Below, in pieces: positions 45,883 to 57,110 of a stretch of 64,000 nt of DNA (positions are counted from its first letter, which is position 1; every line of letters starts with the position of its first letter). The position numbers and the translations under genes are program-made. Below the pieces are notes generated by a model. It worked only from the letters and a program-made list of their open reading frames with translations. It was not told the DNA's origin and ran no database searches. The DNA lies in contig JAPNXP010000009.1 in the NCBI GenBank assembly GCA_028753945.1, forward strand, positions 3,596,001 through 3,660,000. The letters are read 5' to 3'. This DNA comes from Hexactinellida sp. DTS-2022. Lineage: Eukaryota; Porifera; Hexactinellida.

Positions 45883-46218
45883 CAGTGATATGTTCCGTTA
45901 CTCAGTAACGGAGTAACGGTAACGTTATCGCAAAAAGTAACGGTAACATATCCGTTACTTTTAACTTGTTACCGTTATCTTTAATCAGTTACTCTTACCA
46001 CTGTTATCGTTATTACGTTAAACTTATTTCATTGCCATTACACCGTTACTTTTAATCAGTTACCGTTATATTAAGGTAACGGTAACTAATTAAAGGTAAA
46101 GGATTAACCGAACAAAAGTAACAGAGTAACGGTAACGGGATAAATAAAGTAACGGTAACGGGAGTAATAAAAAACGGTAACAGAGTAACGGAATATTTAG
46201 TAAATAAGCACATCATTG
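45883..46218. mobile_element. hAT-like MITE of GTAACGGTAACG repeats, 7/8 TSD
   Basis: Ends CAGTGATATGTTCCGTTAC and CAATGATGTGC (other strand), flanks catggatg and catggaag. The interior consists of inverted taacggtaac / gttaccgtta repeats. Confidence 0.85.
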
Positions 46219-46385
46219 CATGGAAGGAGTGATCCATCACCCATATGACGCATTAATTATTATCTTACCCATTATATATTAACTATTTGACGCAAATGTA
46301 TGAGTATTATAAGTATTTAATTAGCACACTCATGAAATCAAGTTGTTTCTATAGCTTTCTAGCAGCATATGCACAGCATCTATCC

Positions 46386-46903
46386 CAGTGCTGCCAAGTC
46401 TCCGTAAATTTACGTAGACTACGTAAATATACCCCTATCTACGTGTCTACGTATGAAGACATTTCTACGTATTTCTAGCGAAATATATTTTTTAAGACTT
46501 CACATATAACTGCGTTTTGTTTTTACTAGTGAACCACCATATCATTATTTATGTTTTATAATATGTTAAATAATATCATAGTGATGAATTATTCCAATCG
46601 CAGAATAGTCTTGATTCAAAACAGTTGCACAATTAAAAATTAGTTAAATTAAATCTTACTTTGATAGTTTGATACATACTATTAGTGAGTATATCATATT
46701 GTTTACAAGCGCGAAAGCGTCCATATATCTACCTTTATAAATGATTATTCGTACAAAATAGTTAGTTTATATGATTTGAAAAAGCAAATTAAGAACTATA
46801 GGGTCGCAGAGGTAATTTTAGCATGCTCCGTAAAATTTTTTGTTTCTCCGTAAATTTTATAGTCTATCTCCAGGAATTTATCTGAACTCACTTGGCAGCA
46901 CTG
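46386..46903. mobile_element. hAT MITE (CAGTGCTGCCAAGT), exact 8-bp TSD
   Basis: Ends CAGTGCTGCCAAGTC and CAGTGCTGCCAAGTGAG (other strand), duplication atctatcc at 46378-46385 and 46904-46911. Subterminal tacgtagactacgta repeats. Confidence 0.96.
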
Positions 46904-47167
46904 ATCTATCCTCTCTGACATATTGCGTTACGTTGAGATGTTATGATATTGCTGCAGTAATTAATAGATTATGGCAGGAATGATTACCATCTACATTAAT
47001 GACTCTCACTTTGTAGTATTATTAACTTGAGAACTATCACAACTTCTATTTGAGGTGTGCTAAATTAATTAATACACTCAGGTTCTTACATTATGAACAT
47101 TCAAGGGACCAAAAATTGTGTTCGTAAAAGAGAGACTTCTTAAGACATTTATTGATTCATACTCATC

Positions 47168-47331
47168 CAGGGGCGGTCGCAGGATCTGGCCAGCCCGGGG
47201 CAAAAGAGCAGGTTTAGATTAAATCCGGGGCATGCTCCATGTAATTATACTACCAATTGGGCTGTAATCCGGGGCAAAATATTTTAACCCGGGGCATTTG
47301 CCCCGGATGCCCCCCCCTGGGACCGCCACTG
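47168..47331. mobile_element. hAT MITE (CAGGGGCGGTCGC), exact 8-bp TSD
   Basis: Ends CAGGGGCGGTCGCAGG and CAGTGGCGGTCCCAGG (other strand), duplication tactcatc at 47160-47167 and 47332-47339. It splits the transposase relic of copy D. Confidence 0.96.
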
Positions 47332-48193
47332 TACTCATCCTTTGATACGAATAATGGCGATGAAATTGATGTCCAACTAGTCTGGGGTGAAATTGATGAT
47401 CTAACTTCCATTGAACGTAGTTTACAGACTCTTCAGTCATTAGCTTTTATTGCTGGTTATGCAGCACATAAATATATTTAAAAAACTCAGCCATGTCATG
47501 TTTGCATTGATCTTTTGACCATTGACAAAGACTTTATCTTGATGAAGATTCACAACCCGAGTTCAGGCTTTTGCAATTAACTGACCGTGGTGGCCTAAAG
47601 TATCCATCTGAGTTTATCCTCGAATCTATAGTAACTTTATGGAAGAAGTTAATTGCAATTGAAAGCAAAGACAACTTGTTGGCGATATTGATGTAAGGAT
47701 CATCCAGAAAAATTATTGTGGAAGTAACCTTGATATTCTTAGAAGAGACGGATGCGATTGCTAAATCGAGTTGCATTTCTTGTGGTGTCTCTATTTTGAC
47801 TATCCTAAAAAATCTTATTTTCATTTGCGCCAACTGTATACTAGCTAACAAGGTAAAAATTATAACTCCGCTGTTGCATCTAAAGGAATAGAAAAGCGAA
47901 AACTGAAGAAGTTCTCACATTAATGAAATACACCAGAAGGCTACTCTTCTATTATTATTATTGTTATTATTATTGTTATTTGAACCCACATTATTCTTTA
48001 TGTATGTTTATCATTGTTGTTAAGTGAGCATGAAGACCCATTAGAGAAAATCTATTAATTTCTAGAATTATTTATTATAACAGATTAATTTCTAAATGAA
48101 GTTGAAAACATTGAACCGTGTTATCACTTTTTCATCGTACACTACTTCATCCATGGTACATTTGATGGTAGGCCTTTTATAGAGTAGGCTATG

Positions 48194-48758
48194 GAATGGC
48201 ATTATTTTCAAATGTGGTTTTATTACGGTAGAAACAAACTTCCAATTTATCAATCGTTCCTTGTGGCTCGTGACCACTTGACAAATGGGTGTTGACGACA
48301 CGATTAAAAAATCTCAACTGTCAATCATCCAAAACCAAAATATTTTGCTTCCAAAGGAACGTGCTGTCAGCACAGTTGTATTTTGGGATATTATGTGTAG
48401 ATCCTGCCCTGGGTACACCATACTAGTTGAGGTTTGAAAATTGGCACGAAAGTGCGGAATTACCGTCTAATTTGCACCTTTTTGATCAAACAATTTATAC
48501 CCTATTTAAATTAATTATAGCTCATACCCATAGCCTACTATATACAGGCCATTTCACTGATTTGGACCAGGGATAAGATAAAGGCGGGTTTATTTTTATA
48601 ACTGTAACCAATTACCTGATTAATACTAGACTCGTTATATCAACTACACATATCAAAGTATTATATATGGTTCATAGTTGTCTCCCAACATAAATTCAAG
48701 CTCAAGTATATTATTACATGCAAACTAGATAATAGAATTATGAAAACTAAGCAAATGT
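48194..48758. repeat. repeat remnants
   Basis: Bases 48194-48300 match, inverted, the 21040-21130 repeat. Bases 48334-48392 are a decayed copy of the AATTGCAGCTGTGCCGAC hairpin. At 48529 a CATAGCCTACTATATACAGG terminus of the P-like family starts in plus orientation, but no coding part follows it. Confidence 0.6.
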
Positions 48759-49561
48759 TTAGAGGAATTTCTTAGGAGTTTCTTTGGGGCAGGTAGTAGG
48801 AACATTATGGTTTTTTGCCTTGTTGCTGTTAAGTAACAATTGGCTACTGTTGTTAAAATATAAAGTAATAAATTGATTTTCCTTCTGTACTAAGCAATCT
48901 ATACACTCATCAACGAAGTCTTCGCACTTTTCACTATCGAGTTTCGTAGAGGGAATTGCTTGAATCCGATTGAAAACATAATTGTAAACACTTTCCAAGG
49001 TGTAAACACCACATTTAGCACGTAATTGGAAGGGCCATTTTAAGCTGCCACGATCAAAAGGGCCATTTTAAGCTGCCACGATCAAAAAGGCCAATCAAAG
49101 CAAAAGTTAAAATCCGGGTCTTCAATTTCCATTTTCAGGAAGTACTGAACAACAATCGAGGTACAAATCTGAGATTTTAGACAATTTCTTTAATAAGAAA
49201 GGCAGCATATCCTCCGATAAAAGCTAGAGGTTTGTCTTGTGAATGAATTCAGGGGAAAAACTTCCAAAGAGTGCCCACATACACAAATGTGTGAAATCAA
49301 AATTCTCAGGATGGCTGCGATAAAGATCATCTTCATGGGTTTCGAAGCTGCCGATAAATTCCATAAACGAATCTCTATCTTTATGGACATAATCTTTCCT
49401 ATTATACAACTGGAGAATATTAGACGGTTTAAGTGCCCTCCAATTTTCCAGGACTTGACTAAGCAATACATTGTAGTTTTACATCTGTTTGTATAATCCA
49501 AAATGGTGTTCAATAAGATCAATTTGTATAAACGATGACAATACTTAATAGGTATTTCCAC
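48759..49561 (-). pseudogene. unidentified coding remnant
   Basis: Two minus-strand pieces look protein-like. 49466-49224 reads LENWRALKPSNILQLYNRK, then FMEFIGSFETHEDDLYRSHP and FDFTHLCMWALFGSFSP. 48998-48759 reads ESVYNYVFNRIQAIPSTKL, DSEKCEDFVDECIDCLVQ. They are separated by a duplicated ~31-bp segment (ggccattttaagctgccacg, 49034-49095) and stops. I recognise no family. They lie downstream, on the same strand, of THAP copy E and could be its body. Confidence 0.35.
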
Positions 49562-50219
49562 ATTCGCCGGTCAATATTTTAAAAGTTTAGGCAGTGCAAT
49601 ACTTGAATGGTGAAAACTCGTGAAGGTTTGAACTGTTAATTTCCTCATGAACTGGCAAGCTTCCCCAGACTCTAACCAACGAACTAGAGTAGACATTCAA
49701 TTAAATCTGACATCATTATGTATATGTGGCAAGAATCTAAATCCTTGAGACAACTCCCTTCCAAGAGTTGATTAATCAATCAATGTCCATATTTATCGGT
49801 TTTCAAACATACAGCTGATTGAGATATTCGCAAGGGTTCCACAATTATAACACTTTAACTTGAAGAAACTGTCAATAGTAATAATCTTTTGGACTGAAAT
49901 CACTACAGTATTTGATGTCAGATTGACAATATAAATGTGGCATCAAGGTGCCAAAAATCCATTCTTGGGGATCTTAATGTGAGATGATTTAGTAATTATG
50001 TCATCTAGTTTAGAGACAGTGAATTTTCTCTGTTCTTCTTCGTACAAGTCAACACTGTTTCATTGCCTATAATATACAATAACATACAACATGTTAAAAT
50101 ACAAAACTTTTATATTTAGCACAACTTGACATACTCGTACTCGGATCTGTAAATCATGCTCCTTTTTGTCTCTATCAAGCCGCTGATACTTGATAGTGTG
50201 ATCAATAATACGATCAGGG

Positions 50220-50880
50220 CCACCAGGAAGGTATTTAGGTACTGCGCCTTTCTTCAATGTAGCTTTTATTGGTCGCATCTTCGTTTGGCCATCATGTTAA
50301 GATAAGTTTGTGTGTCAATGATATCATCAGAATCAAAGTGTTTTGCACAAACGAAAATGTTTTTCAGTGTGTGAAGATCTAGCATATAATTACATAATTA
50401 CGTATGATTAATTAAAGAGCATCCTTATATGTAGACGATCTACAGATTAGTTATTTCTTAATTAAAGTATGTAAGTGATGTTAAGCTTAAAGTAAAACTG
50501 GTAAAGTAATTAATTAAGCTTGTCCAACTAGTAAAGATATACTCACCATCTCTATGCAGAAAACGTTTTCATTTATCATTTATGTCTTGCGGCCCAGAAG
50601 GAATGTGAAATCACCACTATGATCACTATAGTATCCATAGCACATCTGGGAGCAGAACAAGAGTTGGGCATGAGTCCAGGATATAAATAAACAAGGAGCT
50701 AGCATTATAAAGGCAAAGTATGATTGAATTAAAGAGAAATTGTAATTAGAATAGCTAATATTTACATATACGAAGCTCGTTAACTATATTTCTAGGTATA
50801 CCTACCTATTTCTAAACCAGATTAGCATTTAGTTTTAATCAAAATATTTATATTTACATTATGGGTATTTAGAAAATCCC
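50220..50880 (-). pseudogene. THAP domain in two exons, copy E (diverged)
   Basis: Minus strand. The first exon (about 50660-50547) gives SCSAPRCAMD then, after a frameshift, FHIPSGPQDINDK, a stop where THAP has Trp, and KRFLHRDG. A GT-AG intron fits (gtgagt from 50546, acceptor ending at 50379). The second exon reads NIFVCAKHFDSDDIIDTQTY, MMAKRRCDQ, and after a shift KATLKKGAVPKYLPGGPD. All THAP landmarks are in order: C-x3-C, F.IP, C..HF, AVP. The leader (agaacaagagttgggcatgag) resembles copy B, so it is a diverged member of the same P-like group. Confidence 0.78.
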
Positions 50881-51019
50881 CTCCCCGGTACAATTGCACA
50901 ATCTTACACCCCCCTACTTTTTCAAAGATGGTCAAAATCACTGTATGCCACGTGATAGAACCCGTCGAGACATGAAGATTGAGATGAAGATCACTAAAAT
51001 CGGTTAAGAAATAAAAAAG

Positions 51020-52600
51020 TTAAATTTTTTTTTAGCTCATAAGCCAAACTTTATGGGAAAAATTGAAATCATCACTGAAGCCAAATATACTATAAAATAG
51101 TATTGTAGTAGCATAGTTATGTGCATACAAGCCAATTTACATACATGTCTAACACTTCACTTCGTTATTAGGGTGTCAGATTCATTTTATCAGATTCCTA
51201 TTCTAAATTTCAAATCTCCAGTTTCAAATTATTCTACAAAATGTTAAGCTACATTTAAGGCTGGATTCGGTTAACCGTTGCTGACATCGGTTAACGGTTA
51301 GAGATTTTATTAACCAGTTAGCCGGTCTGTTGAATAACAGCAGAGTTATTGGGAAATTAATGCATAAAGTATTAAAATTTTTGAATTTTATCAGATAATG
51401 TAGTCCTAAATCCATTTTTCATCACCACTTAATTAAATTTTATTGGACAACATTGATTTATATTTACCTAAAGCACGAAATTTATCAGTTAATATAATTA
51501 TGCAGTTATACTTTATACACCTGAGTCTTATTCTGAGTATAATCAAATTTTTATAAAGGATTTATTGTATTGAGTAGGATGGGCGGTTAACCGGTTAACC
51601 GTGGCCAGAAATCGAATTGTAACCGTTGCCTCAGATCGGTTAGCCAACCCCACCCTTGCTACATTATTCATTATTTCAACTGTTATTAGATTATTATTTA
51701 ATTATATTATTCGTCTGTATAATAATAAAAACCTATAACTTGAGACGCGTACCGCCATGCTGTAGCTAGCTACGACGATACGTTTAATTTAGGCATACCA
51801 AGTTTAAATTGCTTCCTCTGCCCCTCATTATGTACCTGATCAACTGAAAAGTACTTTCTGGTCAACCGAATATATCTGGTTGCCAACCAAATCCCAAATA
51901 CTGATATTCTGCATCAACCCGAATATTGTACTAATTGGTTTCAACATTGCTTATTAGCAACTTTTTTCATTGGCAGCTAGATTTCAGTCACTAATCTATT
52001 TAATAAAGTTCTTTTAATAGGAACAGATTTACAGATTTATAGAAATTCGATTGAATGTATATTTACACCATGTTCTTTTGAGGTTAAAATCGTAATCCCT
52101 GGTGCACATCTGTAACCCATGAGACACCTATCCTGAAATTTGTCTCTTACTTAATAAAACTCCGTTTTTGTGGAGAGGGTGCGGAGGAATAATAATAACA
52201 ATAAAATCCAAATGCAGCTGTGCCGACAGCATGTTCCTTTGGAGGCGCTATCTTTGTGAGGCTGTTGATTGAGAAGGTTGGTTACATTTTTGGACACATT
52301 TTCTGGACACATTTTCACTCCTGTTTAATGTTAAAACAGGAATAATATTTAGTGCTGAATATACAATTTAAATGCATTATATATGAGAATTTAATTCTAC
52401 ACCTTTTACACTATACGAATTTTCAAGTTGGACTTCGTTTGTGCCACAATTGTTATTAATTACTAACACTTCTGTTGAATTGAAAGTGATAAATCTTATT
52501 TTATATTGTTTCAACTTGTGATAACCTTGCATACCGAAATGTCCGCGTACCGAATAGTCGTATGACTCATATCCCAAATATTTTCGCCTAATTCATTTTA
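51020..52600 (-). repeat. second copy of the foldback-element interior, rearranged
   Basis: 51030-51255 matches 7205-7430 in reverse, 51666-52080 matches 5560-5940 in reverse, and 52440-52600 matches 6740-6900 in reverse. The middle part near 52090-52255 is in the opposite orientation. The MITE at 51256-51657 and a hairpin fragment (52203-52252) are included. Confidence 0.75.
51256..51657. mobile_element. MITE of GGTTAACCGGTTAACCG repeats, exact 8-bp TSD
   Basis: Ends TAAGGCTGGATTCGG and AAGGGTGGGGTTGGC (other strand), duplication gctacatt at 51248-51255 and 51658-51665. Subterminal cggttaacc palindromes. Confidence 0.93.
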
Positions 52601-52692
52601 AATTTCAATTTATTCCAAACTAGCGCATTTCGCTTACTAGGTCACTTCGCGGCAGAACACAACCACCAGAGTTTGGGCCGATTACTTTCAGT

Positions 52693-52858
52693 CAGGGCCG
52701 GAGGAAGCTCGTGAGAGGTGGGGCGGCCTTGTATTATGATTATAATTGTTAGGATCGCAGAGTCAAAAACACCCCCGGGAAATTTCAGAGTACCACAAAA
52801 TCACAGAAAAAGTGGGGCGGCCCAGGCAGCTCCAACCGCCCCTATTCCGCCGACCCAG
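52693..52858. mobile_element. hAT MITE (CAGGGCCGGAGG), 7/8 TSD
   Basis: Ends CAGGGCCGGAGG and CTGGGTCGGCGG (other strand), flanks ctttcagt and ctttcaga. Length 166 bp. Confidence 0.88.
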
Positions 52859-53337
52859 CTTTCAGATGATTACGATTACGATCTATAATTTTTAAGCGAT
52901 TACGATTACGATTACTAGAAACTTGTATATACGATTATGAAACCAACCCAAAATGTATACTAAATGCGGTCTGGCAAAGTCTGATAAATTCGAATCTAAA
53001 AGTACTATTAACAACAAGGAAAAGTGTCAATTTCAATAAAATTACAGTGGAACTCGCTTAGTACGTACTCGGCTTAATACGTACTCTCGTATAACGTACT
53101 GTTCTCTAAAAACCGATTTTTCCTCCTATCTGATCCAATATAAATGATTCGGTTAATACGTACTTCGGATAGAACGTACAAATTTCTATTCCCAAGTAAA
53201 TAAACTGTATGTAGTTAAATTCAGTTAGTACATACTCTAGAAAACTATCAGCAGAACTCAGGTATTATTTGGTTTAAGTGAGAGGTGACAACTAAAATAC
53301 TTTAATCATATCGTTAAGTATGTTATACACTTGTATA

Positions 53338-54372
53338 TAGGGTGACCAGATGGCTTTGACAGAAAACCTGGACATTTTCCATTTTTTGGCCAAAAAAACT
53401 GGACATTCCTGGACACGTAAATCCAAAACCTGGACAAAAACCTGGACAAATCTAAAACCGCGATAAATCTCATATTATGAGCGTAGGAGTGCTAAAATTG
53501 TATATTCCATACTCTGATATATAAGAGTATATAATTTCATGTTAAAATTGTTCACTCAAATTCACGATAAGCTATTGTTTATACTCTATTCTACTTTAGT
53601 AATATAGAAAATACACCGGTTTATAGGCACTCTCGTTAATATCTAAATCAGGGGACTATCAAAATTTGTCTGTATTACCTTCCAATTCGTATTACCGTGA
53701 GCTTATTCCATATTATTTATAGCCCAATTACTACAATATTTCTTGCTTTTCCATTTATTTATAGAAAAAAACACTCCAATGTGTAATAAGCAGGGTTGCC
53801 GTGGGTATGAGAAATTTTTTTAGCCTATGGGAATTTCCCCATGTGGGAATCCTGTGGGAACGGGATGGGAATGGGAATTAAAATTCCCTTCCCACGGCAA
53901 CTCTGTACTAATAAGGTTCGAAAAAGTACAAATAACTAAAAAGTAAAAACAATACAGAAAATAAGTTAATAGGCATGCATTGGGCCGAGCCAGGCAGGCC
54001 CATGCGCCCACTTTTTGGAGATTGGGAAAATAATATTTTGATATCACTCCAGGAATTATAATACGAAAAATAATGAACAATTAGACATGCAAGATGTAAT
54101 TTTTAGAATACTAAGGTTCCATATAAAATGACTAGCCTCTACAAAATTATCGATAACCGAATATACCGCAATCACAGCAATTAGAATCATTACATAAAGG
54201 AATATAAGACAAGAATTAGCATATTACTTATATAAAATGACTGGGTGGACAAAAAAAGGACAAAAATTGGACAGATTCCAAATTTTGGGGAAAAAACTGG
54301 ACAAAACTGGACAAATCACAAACCTGGACAATTTCTAAATTTTGCACAAAAAACTGGACAATGGTCACCCTA
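53338..54372. mobile_element. hAT-type element (TAGGGTGACCA), exact 8-bp TSD
   Basis: Ends TAGGGTGACCAGATGG and TAGGGTGACCATTGTCC (other strand), duplication cttgtata at 53330-53337 and 54373-54380. Repeated aaaacctggacaa segments near both ends. No transposase. Confidence 0.95.
53791..53905. mobile_element. hAT MITE (CAGGGTTGCCGTGGG)
   Basis: Ends CAGGGTTGCCGTGGG and CAGAGTTGCCGTGGG (other strand). The flanks share only aataag with an offset, so the duplication is blurred. It is the innermost of the nest. Confidence 0.85.
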
Positions 54373-55140
54373 CTTGTATACCATACATCGATTCACATCA
54401 TTGAACAAGTAATTATTTCGACTTGTGGATTATGCATACGGATAAGACGTACCTCGGTTAGTATGTACTTTTCCTTGTCTCCCAAGGTGGTACGTCTTAA
54501 CCGAGTTCAACTGTATCTGTACTGTATTTATTATGATGGAATTCAAATTAATCTGACTGTTATTGAATAAAGCACTTTCGCAGGTGCAATCCTACGAATT
54601 GATGATATATATCCTTAATTTCAAAGATAAATACGCTAATAAAATAGCATGATTACGATTACGATACGATTACACTCTAATAGAATTATCTGAATACAAT
54701 TACGATTACGATTACAGCGAAATGTGCAATCGATTACGATTGTAATCGTAATCGGCCCCAACCCTGACAACCACACACCAACCGCTTCGCGGTTGATGGT
54801 GGTTTATACACTTCTAACATTGATTATAAAGCGTAAATAGGCCTAAATAGTAAAATTTAACAATGTGTAATTTTAATGATTACGTCATCATGCGATAATG
54901 AGTAAGCATATTCGTGATCTGGTGAGACCATCGGGCCCTCATCATTAATGTACACGTTCTATTAAATTTTCAGATTTTTATGTACGATTAAGTGAAATTT
55001 CTTGAATCTCGAAATGTTCCAATGACGTCATAAATTGTCGAGGTGTGAGAAATTTTGAGTGGAAACCTCAACTTGTTGGCGGGTGCCAAACGTTACCCCT
55101 ATATGCCAAAAATCACATTTGGAAACCGTCCAGTTTCTTC

Positions 55141-55611
55141 AATCAACTCGGAACATACGAACAAATATATACACACACATACAGGTTTGTGTTTTAATAG
55201 AACAGATGTTGCAGTGTATATGCACTATTGGTGTACATGCATGTACACTGCTGTATAAGCACTTTGTGAACTATATTGGCTACAAGTATATATACACCAG
55301 TGTATACGCACTTTTGCTTATTTTTAATGTCAATGGGTGCTTATAAATTTTAATTAAGTATTGTGAATTCCTGTGTATCTATCTAGTTATGATTCAGTCG
55401 AAACAGGTTTTTCTAATCCCAGTTTTTTTTAACTATAACGTGTCTATAGTACTAACAATTCATAATCATTAATCTCGTGCCTACAATACTCTTAAGTAAT
55501 CTACTACACAGAATTACAGATGTTCTACTGAATTAACATTTCTAAGTAACTACTATGAATCTCGTTATAGTTCTCCCTTCGGAGAAAGATCTTTAAGAAA
55601 TCACTGAGAAA
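55141..55611. other. no gene recognised
   Basis: Contains a tatacacacacatac run near 55169 and TA-rich DNA; the overlapping short frames look fortuitous. Confidence 0.5.
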
Positions 55612-55839
55612 ATGAATAACTCACGGTATCTGCAAAACGAGTTAGAAGAGGATACACAGTCTCCTACGGGTAGCTATCTAAGTGAAACGCATGAAATTAA
55701 TGACTTGACAGAGACAGACTTTCAGGATAAATTATTCTGTAGCACACCAATTCAAAGCAGAATAGTTTATAATAAAAATCCAAGTGACAATGAAACATAT
55801 AACCGATCCCAAAGAGAGAGTGGCTTCCTGAACATTTGA
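55612..55839 (+). CDS. short unassigned frame
   Basis: The 75-codon frame starts MNNSRYLQNELEEDTQSP and ends RSQRESGFLNI. It is hydrophilic and acidic at the start. With a one-base shift near 55835 it would go on as PEHLRNAVYDHKKKTYIEN, which recalls the basic tail of retroelement polyproteins. It points opposite to the adjacent gypsy integrase. No family was recognised and it may not be a gene. Confidence 0.25.
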   Translation: MNNSRYLQNELEEDTQSPTGSYLSETHEINDLTETDFQDKLFCSTPIQSRIVYNKNPSDNETYNRSQRESGFLNI

Positions 55840-55859
55840 GGAATGCAGTATATGATCAC

Positions 55860-56955
55860 AAGAAAAAGACATACATAGAAAATTAGCAAGCTCGATGTCG
55901 AGCTTATTTGGAGAATTTTGGCTGTTGTTATACTGAACTGTCCATTCTATATTTCTCTGAACGTGATCTTGCAGTCTGTTTACATGTACTCACGTGTTCT
56001 TCCGTCAGTATTTTTGATTCTGACATCCACAGGCCCTATGACTGTCTCAATTTTCCAACCCGTTTCCCATCTGTCACTAAATTTTCTAGAAACTCCCCTA
56101 AATGGAATAGAAAGCAATACCTGATCTCCTGGTATAAACTTACAAAGCCGTGATGAATTCGATCGTCCATCATAATACTTTTTTTAATGTTCCTGAGCTT
56201 TAACCATTTCTCCTTCCACAAAATCTCTTGATTCTGCCAATTTTCCGCGTAGAAATCTTTCATAAGAGCTCGGATTATAACCAATTTGTTCTTCTCCTAA
56301 AAATTTTGATGGAGGATCTCGACCATATAATAGCTGAAATGGAGTAACCCCCGTACTAGAGTGCTTAGTCGTTCGATAAGCAAAAAGAACAATAGGTAGA
56401 TATTCTTCCCAGTCACAGCTTCTCCCAACATAGCACCTTAACATTTGTAATATCGTCCTATTACCCCTTTCCACTAAACTGTTCCCTTGTGGATGGTAGG
56501 ATGTCGTGTTTTGTTTTTTAAATCCTAATGCTTTGCACACATCCTGTAGCATAGTGGACTCAAAATTGCGTCCCTGATCTGAATGTAAAATCTTTGGGGT
56601 TCCCAATCTTGAAAATAATTCTATTAAAAGTGTAGATATTGTAGTCGCCCTTTGATCTTTCATCGGAAAACACTCCAACCATTTTGAAAATGCATCTTCT
56701 ACTACCCTTATTACTTTGGAACCTCCAACATATCCACTTGAACCATTTGCATTGTTCTTCCAATTGGTGTATTCAACATAGGAGCTTTGACCGGTAATGG
56801 AAGCTTGGCCTTTTGACATTGATCACACGATCTTACATACTGCTCGATATCCATAGCCATTCCCACCTAATATTCAAGGGTTTTTAATCTGCTTAAGGAT
56901 CTTTCCATTCCTTGATGCCCCGCATTGTCGTGAGCTTTGATAATTCCTCAGTTGA
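55860..56955 (-). pseudogene. Ty3/gypsy integrase fragment
   Basis: Minus strand. It starts near 56955 with IIKAHDNAGHQGMERSL and, after a TAG in place of Trp, GMAMDIEQYVRSCDQCQKAK, the H2C2 zinc-binding part. MVQVDMLEVP carries the first catalytic Asp, and after a frameshift AFSKWLECFPMKDQRAT follows. LHSDQGRNFES has the second Asp and YHPQGNSLVERGNRT the Glu. The 211-codon frame 56819-56184 covers most of the core, including LFAYRTTKHSSTG and FQLLYGRDPP. The tail (KKYYDGRSN, GDQVLLSIP) runs to about 55890. No LTR, reverse transcriptase or gag is present. The upstream end is cut by the GC-rich insertion at 56956. Confidence 0.9.
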
Positions 56956-57110
56956 CATGGGCGCCGAATGGGGGGGTGCTAAGGGGGCTTGCCCCCTTGG
57001 CTCACAGGGCGTGGTGGGCAGCCCCCTTGGGTTTTGGATATATTTTGTAAATATTTGTCTTAATAATATAATTATATTTGTTGCACATAGCAATAATTTC
57101 AAAGAGACCT
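56956..57110. mobile_element. probable MITE with CATGGGCGCCGAA end
   Basis: The left end CATGGGCGCCGAATGGGGG resembles the CATAGGCGCCGAAAGTGGGG family at 10047 and 60384. The right end was not located and 57110 is only a guess. Confidence 0.45.

Larger units (their letters stand above)
46270..48193 (+). mobile_element. P-element-like (THAP) relic, copy D, 3' half
   Basis: The frame after the MITE at 47168-47331 reads SSFDTNNGDEIDVQLVW, then LQTLQSLAFIAGYAAHKYI, a stop, and KTQPCHVCIDLLTIDKDF. Next come LLQLTDRGGLKYPSEFILES and VTLWKKLIAIESKDNLLAI, then SSCISCGVS and ANCILANK to about 47870. This is the C-terminal half of the family, better preserved than in copies A and C. An inverted terminal repeat (ggccttttatagagtaggctatg) closes it at 48171-48193. 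Two MITEs (46386-46903 and 47168-47331) are nested. No THAP exon is left. Confidence 0.82.
53045..54513. mobile_element. pogo/Tigger-type MITE in a TA site (CAGTGGAACTCGC)
   Basis: Ends CAGTGGAACTCGCTTAGTACG and CAGTTGAACTCGGTTAAGACG (other strand, both shown to ~20 bases), TA at 53043-53044 and 54514-54515. Internal gtacgtact repeats. It is split by 53338-54372. Confidence 0.93.
52667..54766. mobile_element. hAT MITE of GATTACGATTACG repeats, exact 8-bp TSD
   Basis: Ends CAGAGTTTGGGCCGATTAC and CAGGGTTGGGGCCGATTAC (other strand), duplication acaaccac at 52659-52666 and 54767-54774. Contains the elements 52693-52858 and 53045-54513. Confidence 0.95.
52622..55140 (+). repeat. CTTCGCGG hairpin repeat family, copy split by a nest of insertions
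   Basis: 52622-52666 (ctagcgcatttcgctta, cttcgcggcagaacac) continues at 54767-55140 (accgcttcgcggtt, gattacgtcatcatgcg) in the order seen at 18570-19075. The 2.1 kb between is the hAT-type element 52667-54766. Confidence 0.8.

Noticed and set aside
47940-47990. TTATTATTATTG microsatellite considered as a functional element
   Set aside because: Ordinary short simple repeat just beyond the copy D coding end.
55055-55346. Overlapping 67- and 95-codon frames
   Set aside because: They cross the end of the CTTCGCGG repeat and TA-rich DNA; no motif and no conservation with the 18900 copy.
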